Assembly (NCBI GenBank): GCA_963971285.1
Contig: OZ020244.1
Coordinates: forward strand, 36,766,001 to 36,830,000
Length of the DNA stretch: 64,000 nt
Reading direction: 5' to 3'
Source: Astropecten irregularis
Taxonomy: Eukaryota > Echinodermata > Asteroidea > Paxillosida > Astropectinidae
Shown piece by piece: positions 48,907 through 57,203 of the stretch. Below the pieces are notes generated by a model, which worked only from the letters and a program-made list of their open reading frames with translations, was not told the origin of the DNA and did not search any database. The position numbers and the translations under genes were made by a program. Positions within the stretch are counted from its first letter, which is position 1. The number at the start of each line of letters is the position of its first letter.

Positions 48907-50166
48907 ATGAATCATTACGGTAAAAAACTAAACCCAATGAGGCGTCTTAAAATCCCTAAAGCCATTAAAGGCGAACGAAGAGAAGTGTCAATCACTCATA
49001 ATCCAAGCACGATTGCGGCTGGTCAAAAACTCATCGTTAAGTTTCCGCAATTAGGACCCGATGATGTTATTGTACCCGGTACTTCTAAACTCGCTTTTAA
49101 ACTCGAGTTAGAAGGGTCTGATAATAATCGAACGGTGTTTAACAACTTATGTCGTAACTTAATACGCGAAATCAATGTTAGGCTTCAAGGTAACACAATC
49201 GTGAGTTATCGCGATGCGGATGTCTTTCACAATTTTAAAGATAACTGGCTGCATCCCTACATTACACGAAATATGGCCTATGTAGGCCTTGAAAAAGAAA
49301 ACGTCACAAAATTAAGATTAGGCGCGGCAGATGCTAATGCTGAAACTAATAGCGGAAAAGATAAAGCTATCGCAGACGCGTTTGGTAATCGATATTGTAT
49401 TCCTTTAGATATTGAGCTTTTAACGGCACATCATCCTTTTTATCCTAGCAGTCTAAAGCAGCCCCTGACGTATGAATTAACATTTAACGATCACGATAAA
49501 GTCGTTAATAGCTCGGATACAAGTGCCCAATATTCAATTTCAGATTTAACGCTTGAATACGAAGTCGTCACTAACCGAGATTTGACACAAGAGCTAAAAA
49601 ACAAACGAATGAAATACTATCTTTTTGATCACGTACATAATTTAGAAACAAGATCGATCAACAAATCAGATACCTTATGGAACGTTATGATTAATCAACC
49701 GATTAAAAGTCTCAAAGGCGTTTTAATCTTATTTAGAGACCCAACGGTAAAAAACCCTCAAAGATTTTACAACCCCCACATTAGCAAAACCAGCATTACG
49801 GTTGAAGGAAAACCCAATCAACTTTTTTCACAAGGTATGTTTGAGTATCAGCACTGGCAAGAAGTTAATAAATTTTTTGGTGATAGCGATACCGAAAATG
49901 GTCAATCGATTGTAAAAGATTTAAATTTAGTGGGCTTAGAAATGGGTGACTACTATAAAGATAAATACGGTCTGTGGTTAGATTTTCGCTCAACTGATGA
50001 TAATAGTGCTCACGGAAGTGGAAGACGTTTAAACGACGGAGGAGGAATTCAGATTCAGATGACTCGAGAGGCTGAAACAGCGGGAGATTTAACGATGTTT
50101 GTATTTTTAGTCATGGATGCGCAATTAACCATTGAGGATGGAAATTTTAAGAATTTAGTTTTTTAA
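48907..50166 (+). CDS. MCP: Likely Polinton major capsid protein (double jelly-roll)
   Basis: 419 residues, beta-rich, no signal peptide or membrane segment. Its length and position (between the small membrane protein/integrase pair and the packaging ATPase) fit the Polinton major capsid protein. Recognisable stretches include RRLKIPKAIKGERREVSI at the N-terminus, LIREINVRLQGNTI, the KYYLFDHVHNLET region, RDPTVKNPQRFYNPHI followed by TVEGKPNQLFSQGM, and a C-terminal strand ending MFVFLVMDAQLTIEDG. The frame is intact. Assignment rests on pattern and synteny; a structure prediction should show two vertical jelly rolls. It would form hexon-like trimers of an icosahedral shell. Confidence 0.82.
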   Translation: MNHYGKKLNPMRRLKIPKAIKGERREVSITHNPSTIAAGQKLIVKFPQLGPDDVIVPGTSKLAFKLELEGSDNNRTVFNNLCRNLIREINVRLQGNTIVSYRDADVFHNFKDNWLHPYITRNMAYVGLEKENVTKLRLGAADANAETNSGKDKAIADAFGNRYCIPLDIELLTAHHPFYPSSLKQPLTYELTFNDHDKVVNSSDTSAQYSISDLTLEYEVVTNRDLTQELKNKRMKYYLFDHVHNLETRSINKSDTLWNVMINQPIKSLKGVLILFRDPTVKNPQRFYNPHISKTSITVEGKPNQLFSQGMFEYQHWQEVNKFFGDSDTENGQSIVKDLNLVGLEMGDYYKDKYGLWLDFRSTDDNSAHGSGRRLNDGGGIQIQMTREAETAGDLTMFVFLVMDAQLTIEDGNFKNLVF

Positions 50167-50182
50167 AAGCTTATTAAAATAA

Positions 50183-50787
50183 ATGGAATCTTGTCATTGT
50201 GCTTTAATTGTAGGAAAAACAAACTCGGGAAAGACTAAATGGATTTTAGATTTATTGGAAACCGAATATCGTGATAAATTTGAATCGATCGTGGTCATTT
50301 GCCCGACCTTATTTAAAAATAAAACTTATTTATCGAGGCTTTGGATATCAATGGATGAAAATGTATATTTGTGTGATTTAGACTTTGAAAAAATAACTTT
50401 AAATGAAGCCCTAGATTTGTATCAAAATATTTTAGATGGAATAAAACATTATTTATCATAGATGATTGTTCGAGTCAGCAGGAAATAAAATATCGAAAAA
50501 AAACATGTGCGTTGAGCAAAATCGCTTTTTCTGGGAGGCATTATAACCATAGCTGTTGGTTATTAACACAAAAGTATAATTCGGTTTTAAAAGACTATCG
50601 TGAGAATACAAGTTGGGTTGCGATGTTTTATACAAAAGATAAAACGAGTTTTGATATTGCATTAGATGAAAATGATGTTGTGTGTGATCAAAAAAGAGAC
50701 GTAATTAAAAAACATTTGTGCGATAAAAAATATAGTAAATTGGTTATTAACACAGAACCTCCAGTTTCATATCAAGTTTTTGATTAA
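50183..50787 (+). pseudogene. ATP: FtsK/HerA-type packaging ATPase, frameshifted
   Basis: Genome-packaging ATPase of the Polinton virion. The first frame (50183-50461) has the Walker A motif GKTNSGKT at residues 11-18, then stops early. A second frame holds the remainder through 50787, including the acidic Walker B region and a LLTQKY arginine/sensor-like segment. The break is near 50450 in an A-rich run, between Walker A and Walker B, and looks like loss of one base. No GT-AG intron explains it. Programmed frameshifting is possible but no slippery heptamer plus pseudoknot is evident. If real, this copy cannot package on its own. Confidence 0.85.
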
Positions 50788-50800
50788 CAACCTAATTTTT

Positions 50801-51056
50801 GTTATCATTTGTTGTATTTTGTTAAAAATTTGCTAATAACTAACTATCAAGTTATTTATAGCAATTTTTAATTTTGTTATAAATAAAAAACACCAATGCT
50901 ACAATACGTTGATGTTATTATTAAGTTTGTTATCATTTGTTGTATTTTGTTAAAAATTTGCTAATAACTACCTATCAAGTTATTTATAGCAATTTTTAAT
51001 TTTGTTATAAATAAAAAACACCAATGCTACAATACGTTGATGTTATTATTAAGTTT
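50801..51056. repeat. 128 bp unit in two tandem copies
   Basis: Two almost identical direct copies (50801-50928, 50929-51056), each starting GTTATCATTTGTTGTATTTT, with a third partial copy running into the next gene's leader. The unit ends with ACACCAATGCTACAATACG, so an ATG recurs in every copy. It occupies the only sizeable spacer in the capsid cluster. Confidence 0.85.
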
Positions 51057-51134
51057 GTTATCACTTTAAACTTAAGCTACTTATGTTATAATTTATTTTG
51101 CTTTAACAAAATTTATAAGTTGTTATATAGTAAA

Positions 51135-51752
51135 ATGAACGACTTGACAACAATTATAAATAGCGATGTAAATACACCTTCAACACCAACAAACGACAGT
51201 AGTTATAAAGATCGACTTTGTGGAATAGTTGCAGCAGGTGATTCAAAAAAATATTTAGGCAAAGAATACACCATTAAAGACATAGAAACACTAACACCTG
51301 CAGATCAAGAAAAATTATTTAACCGGTATCAAGTTAAATTCGGTAAAGAAGTGGTAGCTACAGTGGGTAACTCAATTTTGAGTTTGTATGCACGAGCTAT
51401 AGGTTTAGCAACTCCGGCTGATATTTTAGGAATTAGAATTAGCTTAAATTCTGAGGAAAATTTAACCAATGATTTAAATAACGATCCTATCATTAGTAAT
51501 AGCTTAGCTTATGCACTTAGTGAGGTTTGTTACAAATATGGTGTCTATCTATCACCTTTGATAGCAACACTTATTACCACAAAACATTTAAACTTTAACA
51601 AATCCACAACAAATAAAAATACTTATATAATAAATAATTCAAATGACAACTATGCATCAGGAGAAGGAGCAAGCTTTACCAACAGCACCCCCAACAACAG
51701 CACCAGCAGCACCAACACCGATACCAACAACCCCAGTGACCCAAGTAACTAA
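51135..51752 (+). CDS. Conserved Polinton protein, function unknown
   Basis: The frame is open from 51024, but the ATG there lies in the 128 bp repeat. ATG 51135, directly after TTATATAGTAAA, is the better start (205 residues). The central part (KYLGKEYTIKDIETLTPADQ, then a NRYQVKFGKEVV helix and VGNSILSLYARAIG) resembles a small protein found beside capsid genes in other Polintons. The C-terminal 40 residues are Asn/Ser/Thr-rich low complexity. The 3' end overlaps the next gene by 110 bp in another frame. No enzyme motif is visible. Confidence 0.7.
   Translation: MNDLTTIINSDVNTPSTPTNDSSYKDRLCGIVAAGDSKKYLGKEYTIKDIETLTPADQEKLFNRYQVKFGKEVVATVGNSILSLYARAIGLATPADILGIRISLNSEENLTNDLNNDPIISNSLAYALSEVCYKYGVYLSPLIATLITTKHLNFNKSTTNKNTYIINNSNDNYASGEGASFTNSTPNNSTSSTNTDTNNPSDPSN
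51623..51637 (+). promoter_or_regulatory. Start box inside the upstream gene
   Basis: TTATATAATAAATAA, 5 bp before ATG 51643 and within the coding sequence of the preceding gene. Its presence argues that the overlapping frame at 51643 is really expressed. Confidence 0.5.
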
Positions 51753-52050
51753 AAAACAAACCGTAAAACCTAAAAACGCTAAACGCGTTGAACAAGGTAA
51801 ACGTCTAGCAGAACATAATAAAAAAATGAAAGAGCAATTAGCTAAAATGAAAACAGAAGAGACAGAGTCGGAGATTATTCAAAATACCCCTGATTCGAGA
51901 TTACTTTATGTTGGCGGTTTAATTTTAGTAGGCGGTATAGGTTTTTTATTGTATAAATCATCAAACAAATCACCAAAAAACTCTAAACCTATTCAAATAA
52001 CAAAACCAAGTCTACCACAGAGTCAACCCGAAGAACTTTTAATGGATTGA
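51643..52050 (+). CDS. Proline/lysine-rich single-pass membrane protein
   Basis: 135 residues. Residues 1-40 are Pro/Thr/Ala-rich; 41-75 are strongly basic (KRVEQGKRLAEHNKKMKEQL); about 90-108 form one transmembrane helix (LLYVGGLILVGGIGFLLYKS); and a short hydrophilic tail follows. It overlaps the preceding gene by 110 bp in a different frame and has its own start box. The basic N-terminus could contact DNA and the helix a virion membrane, but this is inference. No named family recognised. Confidence 0.65.
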   Translation: MTTMHQEKEQALPTAPPTTAPAAPTPIPTTPVTQVTKKQTVKPKNAKRVEQGKRLAEHNKKMKEQLAKMKTEETESEIIQNTPDSRLLYVGGLILVGGIGFLLYKSSNKSPKNSKPIQITKPSLPQSQPEELLMD

Positions 52051-52062
52051 TTTTTTAAATGT

Positions 52063-52075
52063 TTATATATTAAAA
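52063..52075 (+). promoter_or_regulatory. Start box directly abutting an ATG
   Basis: TTATATATTAAAA runs straight into ATG 52076, leaving no room for a conventional leader. Confidence 0.55.
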
Positions 52076-52186
52076 ATGGATGAAAAAACCGTAAATGATA
52101 TTGCCGCCGCAGTTTATATTTGTGTTTTAATAGCAGCAGTCACCATTGGCTTTCCCTTTTATCAATCTTTAAAAAATGGGAACTAA
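52076..52186 (+). CDS. 36-residue single-helix membrane microprotein
   Basis: A short frame between two recognised genes: a charged start (MDEKTVNDIAA), a hydrophobic helix at residues 11-29 (VYICVLIAAVTIGFPFY) and a hydrophilic end. It has one of the best copies of the element's start box immediately before the ATG, and the following gene's own box begins 17 bp after its TAA. Tiny membrane proteins are common in virion gene clusters. Function unknown. Confidence 0.55.
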   Translation: MDEKTVNDIAAAVYICVLIAAVTIGFPFYQSLKNGN

Positions 52187-52202
52187 TTTAAATTTTAAAA
52201 AC

Positions 52203-52214
52203 TTATATAGTAAG
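52203..52214 (+). promoter_or_regulatory. Start box of the 84-residue gene
   Basis: TTATATAGTAAG, one base before ATG 52216. Confidence 0.5.
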
Positions 52215-52215
52215 A

Positions 52216-52470
52216 ATGGCAAATACAAATATTGATATAAACGGAATAGCAAACACAGTTTATCATGGTGCAGTGTTAAGCCTTTTAACCATGGGATACT
52301 CGATGGTAAGTAAAAAATTACTCAAAATTAAATCGCCTGATTTAGATAGGCTTAGCGTAGAAGATGCGGCTAAACTAACCGCATTAGTCGGAGGTTCTTT
52401 AGCAACGCAACAGTGGCTGGTCACACAGGGAATCTTACCGGGTAGTATTATAAATAAACCTACAGTTTAA
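52216..52470 (+). CDS. Small conserved Polinton protein (84 residues)
   Basis: An N-terminal amphipathic segment (IANTVYHGAVLSLLTMGYSM), the stretch KLLKIKSPDLDRLSVEDAAK, and a hydrophobic C-terminal half (LTALVGGSLATQQWLVTQGI). This pattern is familiar from small proteins in Polinton capsid clusters, but I know of no assigned function. It is preceded by its own start box and followed by another 26 bp later, so it appears to be expressed as a separate unit. Confidence 0.65.
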   Translation: MANTNIDINGIANTVYHGAVLSLLTMGYSMVSKKLLKIKSPDLDRLSVEDAAKLTALVGGSLATQQWLVTQGILPGSIINKPTV

Positions 52471-52496
52471 AATGTGTATATAATAAATAATTAAAG

Positions 52497-53849
52497 ATGG
52501 ATGATTTTGATTATCAAGAAAATGATCCCCTGTTAAATGAAACAGAAGATAGAGACGATCAACAATTTAACAACCCCGTTTATGATAATACCGAACTCGA
52601 TTCTGAAGAAAATCAAGCTCGATTAAATAATTTACGAGGTGGTGGTACACAAGAACAACAAGAAGAATCAAGTGCTCTTCGTAATGGTGAAAATGTTGAT
52701 TACTCGTTTCAACTTCAAAATCAATACATTGATAATTTTTATGCTGGCATAAGAAGTGAAGGTTATAAAACTTCCAATTTAATTCAAAGCGAAAACTTTA
52801 GATTTGAAAAGGATGGAATATATTACAAAAAAGATGAAATTAAAATAAAATTAACGTTTGATAATGATCCTAAAAAATTTGCTTCTGTGAATACAATATA
52901 TTCTAGAACAAAAGGTAAAGGAATTACAAATAGAACTCTTTTTATGCGAGACGATTTAAAAATTGTTGATTTTAAAACATCAAAACGCAGCAAAGAAGCA
53001 AGCACAGCGCTTCAACAAGCAAGTACATCTTTAACTAATATTCAAAGTGAAAACATACCCTTACAAGATTTACCACAAGCAGCTGATCAAACGAGTAATG
53101 TTATAGAAGAACTCGAACAAGAAACCAACATTGATGAACAAAGTGAATTTAATATCAGAGAGCTACGTGGTTTAGACAAAACATTACAATCGCTTAAAGC
53201 AAATTTATTATTGGAACAATCAAAGCTAACTGAGTTAAATGAGACAAAAGAAAGAGTTAAAAAAGAATTAAACGAAGCAAAAAAAGCAGAAGATAAAGAA
53301 CAAATAGGATCACTCACAGAAGAGTTAAAAAATATAAACATTGAAATACGAGAAAGGTCTAATAATATCATTAGAGAATCAGATAAAATAAAATCTCAAA
53401 TCAATCGCGTCAAAGAAACAATCAATATAATGTTAGACAGTGATGTAACGCTTAGAGAAAAAATTAAGTTTTTATTTAAAGAGCAAGGTGTCACGATCGC
53501 GAGTATTTTAGCAGCAATTTCTATGGCCATCAGCACACTGGTAAGCTCGGTGGTAGCAGCCGTTAGAGGTGTAGGTATCCCAACCCCAGAACCACCCGCG
53601 CCTAAACCTGAGCCACCATCAGGAGGTGGCATCAAAGAGTGGGTACACAAGCACTTGGAAAACTTAGCAAACGCTTTGAAAAAATTAGGGTTAGCCGCAT
53701 TAGGTGCGCTGCCGGGGGTCATTGGTAGCGTCATAAGTTGGTTACTAAATGTTTTAAGTAAATCAGTTGGCTGGCTAGCAGAACACGTGTGGGCTTTATT
53801 TATAGGTGCAGGTGCTTTAATTATTGCTTATATTAAAAATAATTGGTAG
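52497..53849 (+). CDS. Coiled-coil protein with C-terminal membrane segments
   Basis: 450 residues. 1-60: acidic, with PVYD-type motifs (FNNPVYDNTE). 60-165: a globular part (NQYIDNFYAGIRSEGY, FRFEKDGIYYKK). 215-320: a long coiled coil. 330-357: hydrophobic (SILAAISMAISTLVSSVVAA). 362-378: a Pro-rich linker. The C-terminal 70 residues contain two hydrophobic helices (ALGALPGVIGSVISWLLNVL; VWALFIGAGALIIAYI). The C-terminal half resembles a large membrane protein of other Polintons. A virion membrane or penetration-related role has been suggested for such proteins only by analogy. A box (TGTATATAATAAATAA) precedes the start; a terminator-like hairpin follows 36 bp after the stop. Confidence 0.72.
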   Translation: MDDFDYQENDPLLNETEDRDDQQFNNPVYDNTELDSEENQARLNNLRGGGTQEQQEESSALRNGENVDYSFQLQNQYIDNFYAGIRSEGYKTSNLIQSENFRFEKDGIYYKKDEIKIKLTFDNDPKKFASVNTIYSRTKGKGITNRTLFMRDDLKIVDFKTSKRSKEASTALQQASTSLTNIQSENIPLQDLPQAADQTSNVIEELEQETNIDEQSEFNIRELRGLDKTLQSLKANLLLEQSKLTELNETKERVKKELNEAKKAEDKEQIGSLTEELKNINIEIRERSNNIIRESDKIKSQINRVKETINIMLDSDVTLREKIKFLFKEQGVTIASILAAISMAISTLVSSVVAAVRGVGIPTPEPPAPKPEPPSGGGIKEWVHKHLENLANALKKLGLAALGALPGVIGSVISWLLNVLSKSVGWLAEHVWALFIGAGALIIAYIKNNW

Positions 53850-53884
53850 TTTTGTTTTTTAACAAAATAAAAAAAAAAAAAATA

Positions 53885-53912
53885 ACCCCCAAGCTCTTTT
53901 GAGCTTGGGGGT
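53885..53912. terminator. 12 bp perfect hairpin with T/A tracts between convergent genes
   Basis: ACCCCCAAGCTC, loop TTTT, GAGCTTGGGGGT. An A run precedes and a T run follows, so it resembles an intrinsic terminator in both directions. It sits exactly between the stop codons of the 52497-53849 (+) and 53943-55202 (-) genes. Confidence 0.7.
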
Positions 53913-53942
53913 ATTTTTTTTGGTTTAAATATTTATATTTTT

Positions 53943-55202
53943 CTAAGTCAAAATTTTGTAGACTAAAACTCCTATCGCAATGATTGTAACTGTTCCTATC
54001 GTTAAAGATAATTTTTCATCTTGATGAATGTCTAAAGATGCTTTAGGATTTGACTCTGAGGTTTTAGGTATAGGTGATAAACGTGGTGTAGGTTCTTCTG
54101 TTGGTTCTTGAGTGGGTTTGGGTTCAAGGGTTGGCTGAGGATCAAAGTCATCAACTTGTATCGGAGCGTTTAAGGTTGGTTGAAATCCCGGTTTAGCGGT
54201 TAAAGGTGCAATTTGCAAGTTATTATTGTAACCATCGTGTATGCCTACCCTTAAATCCATATCTGATGGAATGAGGTATAGCCCGGGTCTTACGACAAAG
54301 TTGAGTGGAGTTTTAGCATACTGCAGTGAATCTTGAAATTGATTGATACTCTGCTCTAAATCTGGTTCGCTATTAATAAGACTTTCTACGATGGTAACAA
54401 ACTGATGCTGTGCATCTAAACCGGTTCCCGGGGTTAATGCACTGGTTTTTGTTTGTGCTTGTGCACCTAAAAGCGCGTACACGTAAGCCCTAATCGATTC
54501 GTTAATTTTTGTAATTCCAACATCGGTAAAAGAACTCGTCTTTGAAATAAAGTCTGTCCAAGCACCTAAAACATTATTGGATTGTTCAAGGTAAGTGACC
54601 GTATAGGTACTCGCGTGACCCGATCCTTTTGGTGGATCCATTAAACCAAAGCCCATAAAAGTTGAGCCTGCATACGTACCGTAGTTTACACCCAAGTCGT
54701 GGGGGTCATAGTTTTTTCCCGGTACTGGAACCTCCCCTGAATTGTAGTAAAAAGCAGTACCCAAGCCGTTTGAGGTCGTATCTCTTGTTTGTTTAAAAGA
54801 CTTGCTTCGATCGATGCTAAATACACGGCACGTGTCCGTAAAAGCTCTCGTATCATAACGGTTATTTAACGCGTTAAATACATCATCACCAGGTATAGGT
54901 GCTACCAAATTATAAAATATTTTTCGTATAGTATAATACACGTGAAAATGAAACAGCGATGAAATATATTGGTTTTTATTGTGGAGGAGGTCAAGACCTA
55001 CTCCACACGCGGTCGTGGCACAATAAATCGCAAAGTTGAATTGGTTTTGATAAAAGGACAAAGGGTTAGTTTGCCATTGTGAGATCGCTTCGTCCGTTTT
55101 AACGCGTGGTAATTTATACGCGGTTGACATATCTTTAAATTGTACAAAAAAAGTATGATTTTTATTGACGATAATAGCTAAAGCGCCTAAAGAGTTTCCC
55201 AT
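53943..55202 (-). CDS. Conserved Polinton virion protein candidate, C-terminal anchor
   Basis: 419 residues. The globular N-terminal 310 residues contain FYQNQFNFAIYCATTACGVG, FHVYYTIRKIF, NALNNRYDTRAF, IRAYVYALLGAQAQTKT, and GLYLIPSDMDLRVGIHDGYN. A Pro/Thr/Glu-rich linker (350-395) and a C-terminal transmembrane helix (LTIGTVTIIAIGVLVYKIL) follow. I recognise the QFNF..CAT..CG block and the GAQAQT block from other Polintons, where the gene lies in the structural cluster, but cannot name a function with confidence. The start ATG follows ACTTATATTATAA. It is divergent from the next + strand gene and convergent with the previous one. Confidence 0.75.
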   Translation of the reverse strand: MGNSLGALAIIVNKNHTFFVQFKDMSTAYKLPRVKTDEAISQWQTNPLSFYQNQFNFAIYCATTACGVGLDLLHNKNQYISSLFHFHVYYTIRKIFYNLVAPIPGDDVFNALNNRYDTRAFTDTCRVFSIDRSKSFKQTRDTTSNGLGTAFYYNSGEVPVPGKNYDPHDLGVNYGTYAGSTFMGFGLMDPPKGSGHASTYTVTYLEQSNNVLGAWTDFISKTSSFTDVGITKINESIRAYVYALLGAQAQTKTSALTPGTGLDAQHQFVTIVESLINSEPDLEQSINQFQDSLQYAKTPLNFVVRPGLYLIPSDMDLRVGIHDGYNNNLQIAPLTAKPGFQPTLNAPIQVDDFDPQPTLEPKPTQEPTEEPTPRLSPIPKTSESNPKASLDIHQDEKLSLTIGTVTIIAIGVLVYKILT

Positions 55203-55231
55203 TTATAATATAAGTCTTTTTATAATAAAAG
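55203..55231. promoter_or_regulatory. Divergent start boxes
   Basis: A 39 bp spacer separates the ATG codons of two divergent genes. It holds ACTTATATTATAA on the - strand (abutting the - gene's ATG) and TTTATAATAAAAG on the + strand (10 bp before ATG 55242). Confidence 0.5.
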
Positions 55232-55241
55232 TAGAGTAAGA

Positions 55242-56432
55242 ATGAGCGGAATACAACACACATTTTATTTGACAAAAAACGAACAAACGTTTAAATTGCA
55301 AGAGGTGATTGATAATTTAGATGGCTCAAAACAAATTCGCGTTAAAAATCTCGTGTTTACGGTAGGCTATTTTAACATAACTAAATCCAGTGAGATTACT
55401 TGGGAAAAGGAGATAGATGGGCAACCCGCTTATACTAACGGTAGGTCTAGAGACAATAGACAAACTGATAAAAGCTCACAACTACAGACAAAGCCATTAG
55501 AACTGACCCCTGAGATAATGAATCAATTTCGTTTATCGATGACAACCGAAGAAATTCAACAAAGCAGAGAAGAAGTCATAGCACGCATTATTACACAGAT
55601 GTTTGACGGATATGATACTGGAATTCTTAACGAAGTGGAAATAAAAATACAAGAAGAAATACAGGTCCTCAGACAACGAAAACAAACCCTAGAATTAGCC
55701 AGGGATAGACTTGATGATGAATTACAAAATGAAGTTAACTATGTAATACATTTATTAAATAAAAGAATAGACTATATCATAGAAGGCCAAGTATTAGCCA
55801 CAAATTTACTTCGATATGGATACAACAATGACAATCAAGAAAAAACAGAAAATATGCGTTTACCACAAATTAAAAACAGCCTCGTTGTTTTAGGACATAA
55901 AGAGCCAATCGTAAATGCGCTACATCCGGTGAGTGAGGTTACGGCTTTGCCCGAGGGCAAATCAGGAAGCATCATTATTTTACCTGGATTTTATGGTATC
56001 GATTGGTTCGAGTCATTGATAAACGCGATACCGGGTGTGAGCTTTAAAGTCTATAGAGAAAGTAAAACGGTGACCTTAAGGGTCACTGATATAAACCTTA
56101 ATCTACGTTTAAATCGAGAAGTTTCTAATTTGCTCAATTTACCCAAAGGAAGGTTAATCCCAAATGTCATTTATAAGGGTGATTACGATATTAACCCATT
56201 TAACATTACGTTTATTCATTGCGAGCAGTTAAACACGAGTGATAATTTTTACAACGGGTTTCCTTCAAATATGTTATCATTTTATCACACAAGCCAAACA
56301 AACCAAACTCACGTTGAGAAAACATTAAAAAACGGTAAAATTAATAAACTTGCCTTTTCAATTAAAAACGAGGAAGGAAAAATCATCAATAACAAAGGCG
56401 CGGGGATTTTAATCGAATGTGAAATAATTTAA
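55242..56432 (+). CDS. Likely Polinton minor capsid (penton/vertex) protein
   Basis: 396 residues. Beta-rich ends flank a helical middle: residues 10-45 (TFYLTKNEQTFKLQEV, LVFTVGYFNI), a coiled coil about 135-180, a strand-rich part with YRESKTVTLRVTDINLNL, then IHCEQLNTSDNFYNGFPSNM and the final strands KLAFSIKNEEGK and GILIECEII. The IHCEQLN..N..NG..S..L block with the closing 'D/NEEG..I...G' strands is typical of minor capsid proteins of Polinton-like viruses. The assignment is by pattern plus position and needs structure comparison. Intact frame. Confidence 0.65.
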   Translation: MSGIQHTFYLTKNEQTFKLQEVIDNLDGSKQIRVKNLVFTVGYFNITKSSEITWEKEIDGQPAYTNGRSRDNRQTDKSSQLQTKPLELTPEIMNQFRLSMTTEEIQQSREEVIARIITQMFDGYDTGILNEVEIKIQEEIQVLRQRKQTLELARDRLDDELQNEVNYVIHLLNKRIDYIIEGQVLATNLLRYGYNNDNQEKTENMRLPQIKNSLVVLGHKEPIVNALHPVSEVTALPEGKSGSIIILPGFYGIDWFESLINAIPGVSFKVYRESKTVTLRVTDINLNLRLNREVSNLLNLPKGRLIPNVIYKGDYDINPFNITFIHCEQLNTSDNFYNGFPSNMLSFYHTSQTNQTHVEKTLKNGKINKLAFSIKNEEGKIINNKGAGILIECEII

Positions 56433-56438
56433 AAACGC

Positions 56439-56450
56439 TTATATATTAAA
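56439..56450 (+). promoter_or_regulatory. Start box TTATATATTAAA
   Basis: Three bases before ATG 56454 and only a few bases after the previous gene's stop. Confidence 0.55.
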
Positions 56451-56453
56451 AAT

Positions 56454-57125
56454 ATGGCAAACATAAATGTAAATGAAATAAAACCTTTATATCCTGATCT
56501 AAACTTAAACAGTGGTGATGATATTAAAGACGAAACTAAAATTTATCGACTTCAAAAAATTGAAGAGATTAAATCTCAAATCTGTAAAGAAAGAAACTCG
56601 CGCGAGGTTTCTTTTAAAAAGTTAAAAAGGTGGATCTCTGCGATTCAATATGTAGAGCACGGGGTTGAAGTACTGGGGGTCACTGCAGCCGCGATAGGGA
56701 TCCCCGCACTAATGGGTGTTATTAGTGCCCCAATTGGCTTAGTCTTAGAGGGGACTAGCATAGGTGCCTTTGGATTTTACGCGGTACTTAAATACGCAAG
56801 CAAAAAATTAACGGTAAAGAGTAAAAAACACGATCAGATTAAAATTTTAGCAGATGCAAAGTTAAACACGATAGATGAATACGTGTCAAAAGCCATCGAA
56901 GATGGTGATATTTCTCACGAAGAATTTATATTAATTACGTCAGAACTTAAAAAATTTAACGACTTGAAAGAAAAAATAAGATTAAAAACTTCTACAAAGT
57001 TAGAAGAAGCTAAACATTTAAATAAAGTTGAATTTGAACGACAAGTTGAAGAAAAGGCTAAAGCGATGGCGAGTGATTTACTCGCCAAAGAAAAAAAAGA
57101 GCTTATGAAAAAACTTGGAAATTAA
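56454..57125 (+). CDS. Conserved hydrophobic-centre Polinton protein (SLATT-like layout)
   Basis: 223 residues. A helical N-terminus (IYRLQKIEEIKSQICKERNS), two adjacent hydrophobic helices (about 70-112: VEVLGVTAAAIGIPALMGVI, GTSIGAFGFYAVLKY), then a long helical, charged C-terminus with KKHDQIKILADAKLNTIDEY and SHEEFILITSELKKF. This two-helix hairpin plus coiled-coil design recurs in many Polintons and invertebrate genomes. Function unknown; membrane association is clear from composition. Confidence 0.75.
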   Translation: MANINVNEIKPLYPDLNLNSGDDIKDETKIYRLQKIEEIKSQICKERNSREVSFKKLKRWISAIQYVEHGVEVLGVTAAAIGIPALMGVISAPIGLVLEGTSIGAFGFYAVLKYASKKLTVKSKKHDQIKILADAKLNTIDEYVSKAIEDGDISHEEFILITSELKKFNDLKEKIRLKTSTKLEEAKHLNKVEFERQVEEKAKAMASDLLAKEKKELMKKLGN

Positions 57126-57141
57126 GTTTAAGTTTGACAAA

Positions 57142-57157
57142 GTCGTTTAAAAACGAC
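57142..57157. terminator. Short hairpin after the 223-residue gene
   Basis: GTCGTTT, loop AA, AAACGAC, 17 bp after the stop codon at 57125 and 46 bp before the end of the convergent TFIIB-like gene. Weaker than the hairpins at 53885 and 58539. Confidence 0.35.
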
Positions 57158-57203
57158 GAGAGTAAACCTCCGAGTTATAAAGAAAGTCAAGCGAGAGTTA
57201 CCC

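Noticed and set aside
51024..51134. ATG 51024 as the start of the 51135-51752 gene
   Set aside because: The codon and its context belong to the 128 bp tandem repeat, and a start box precedes ATG 51135.
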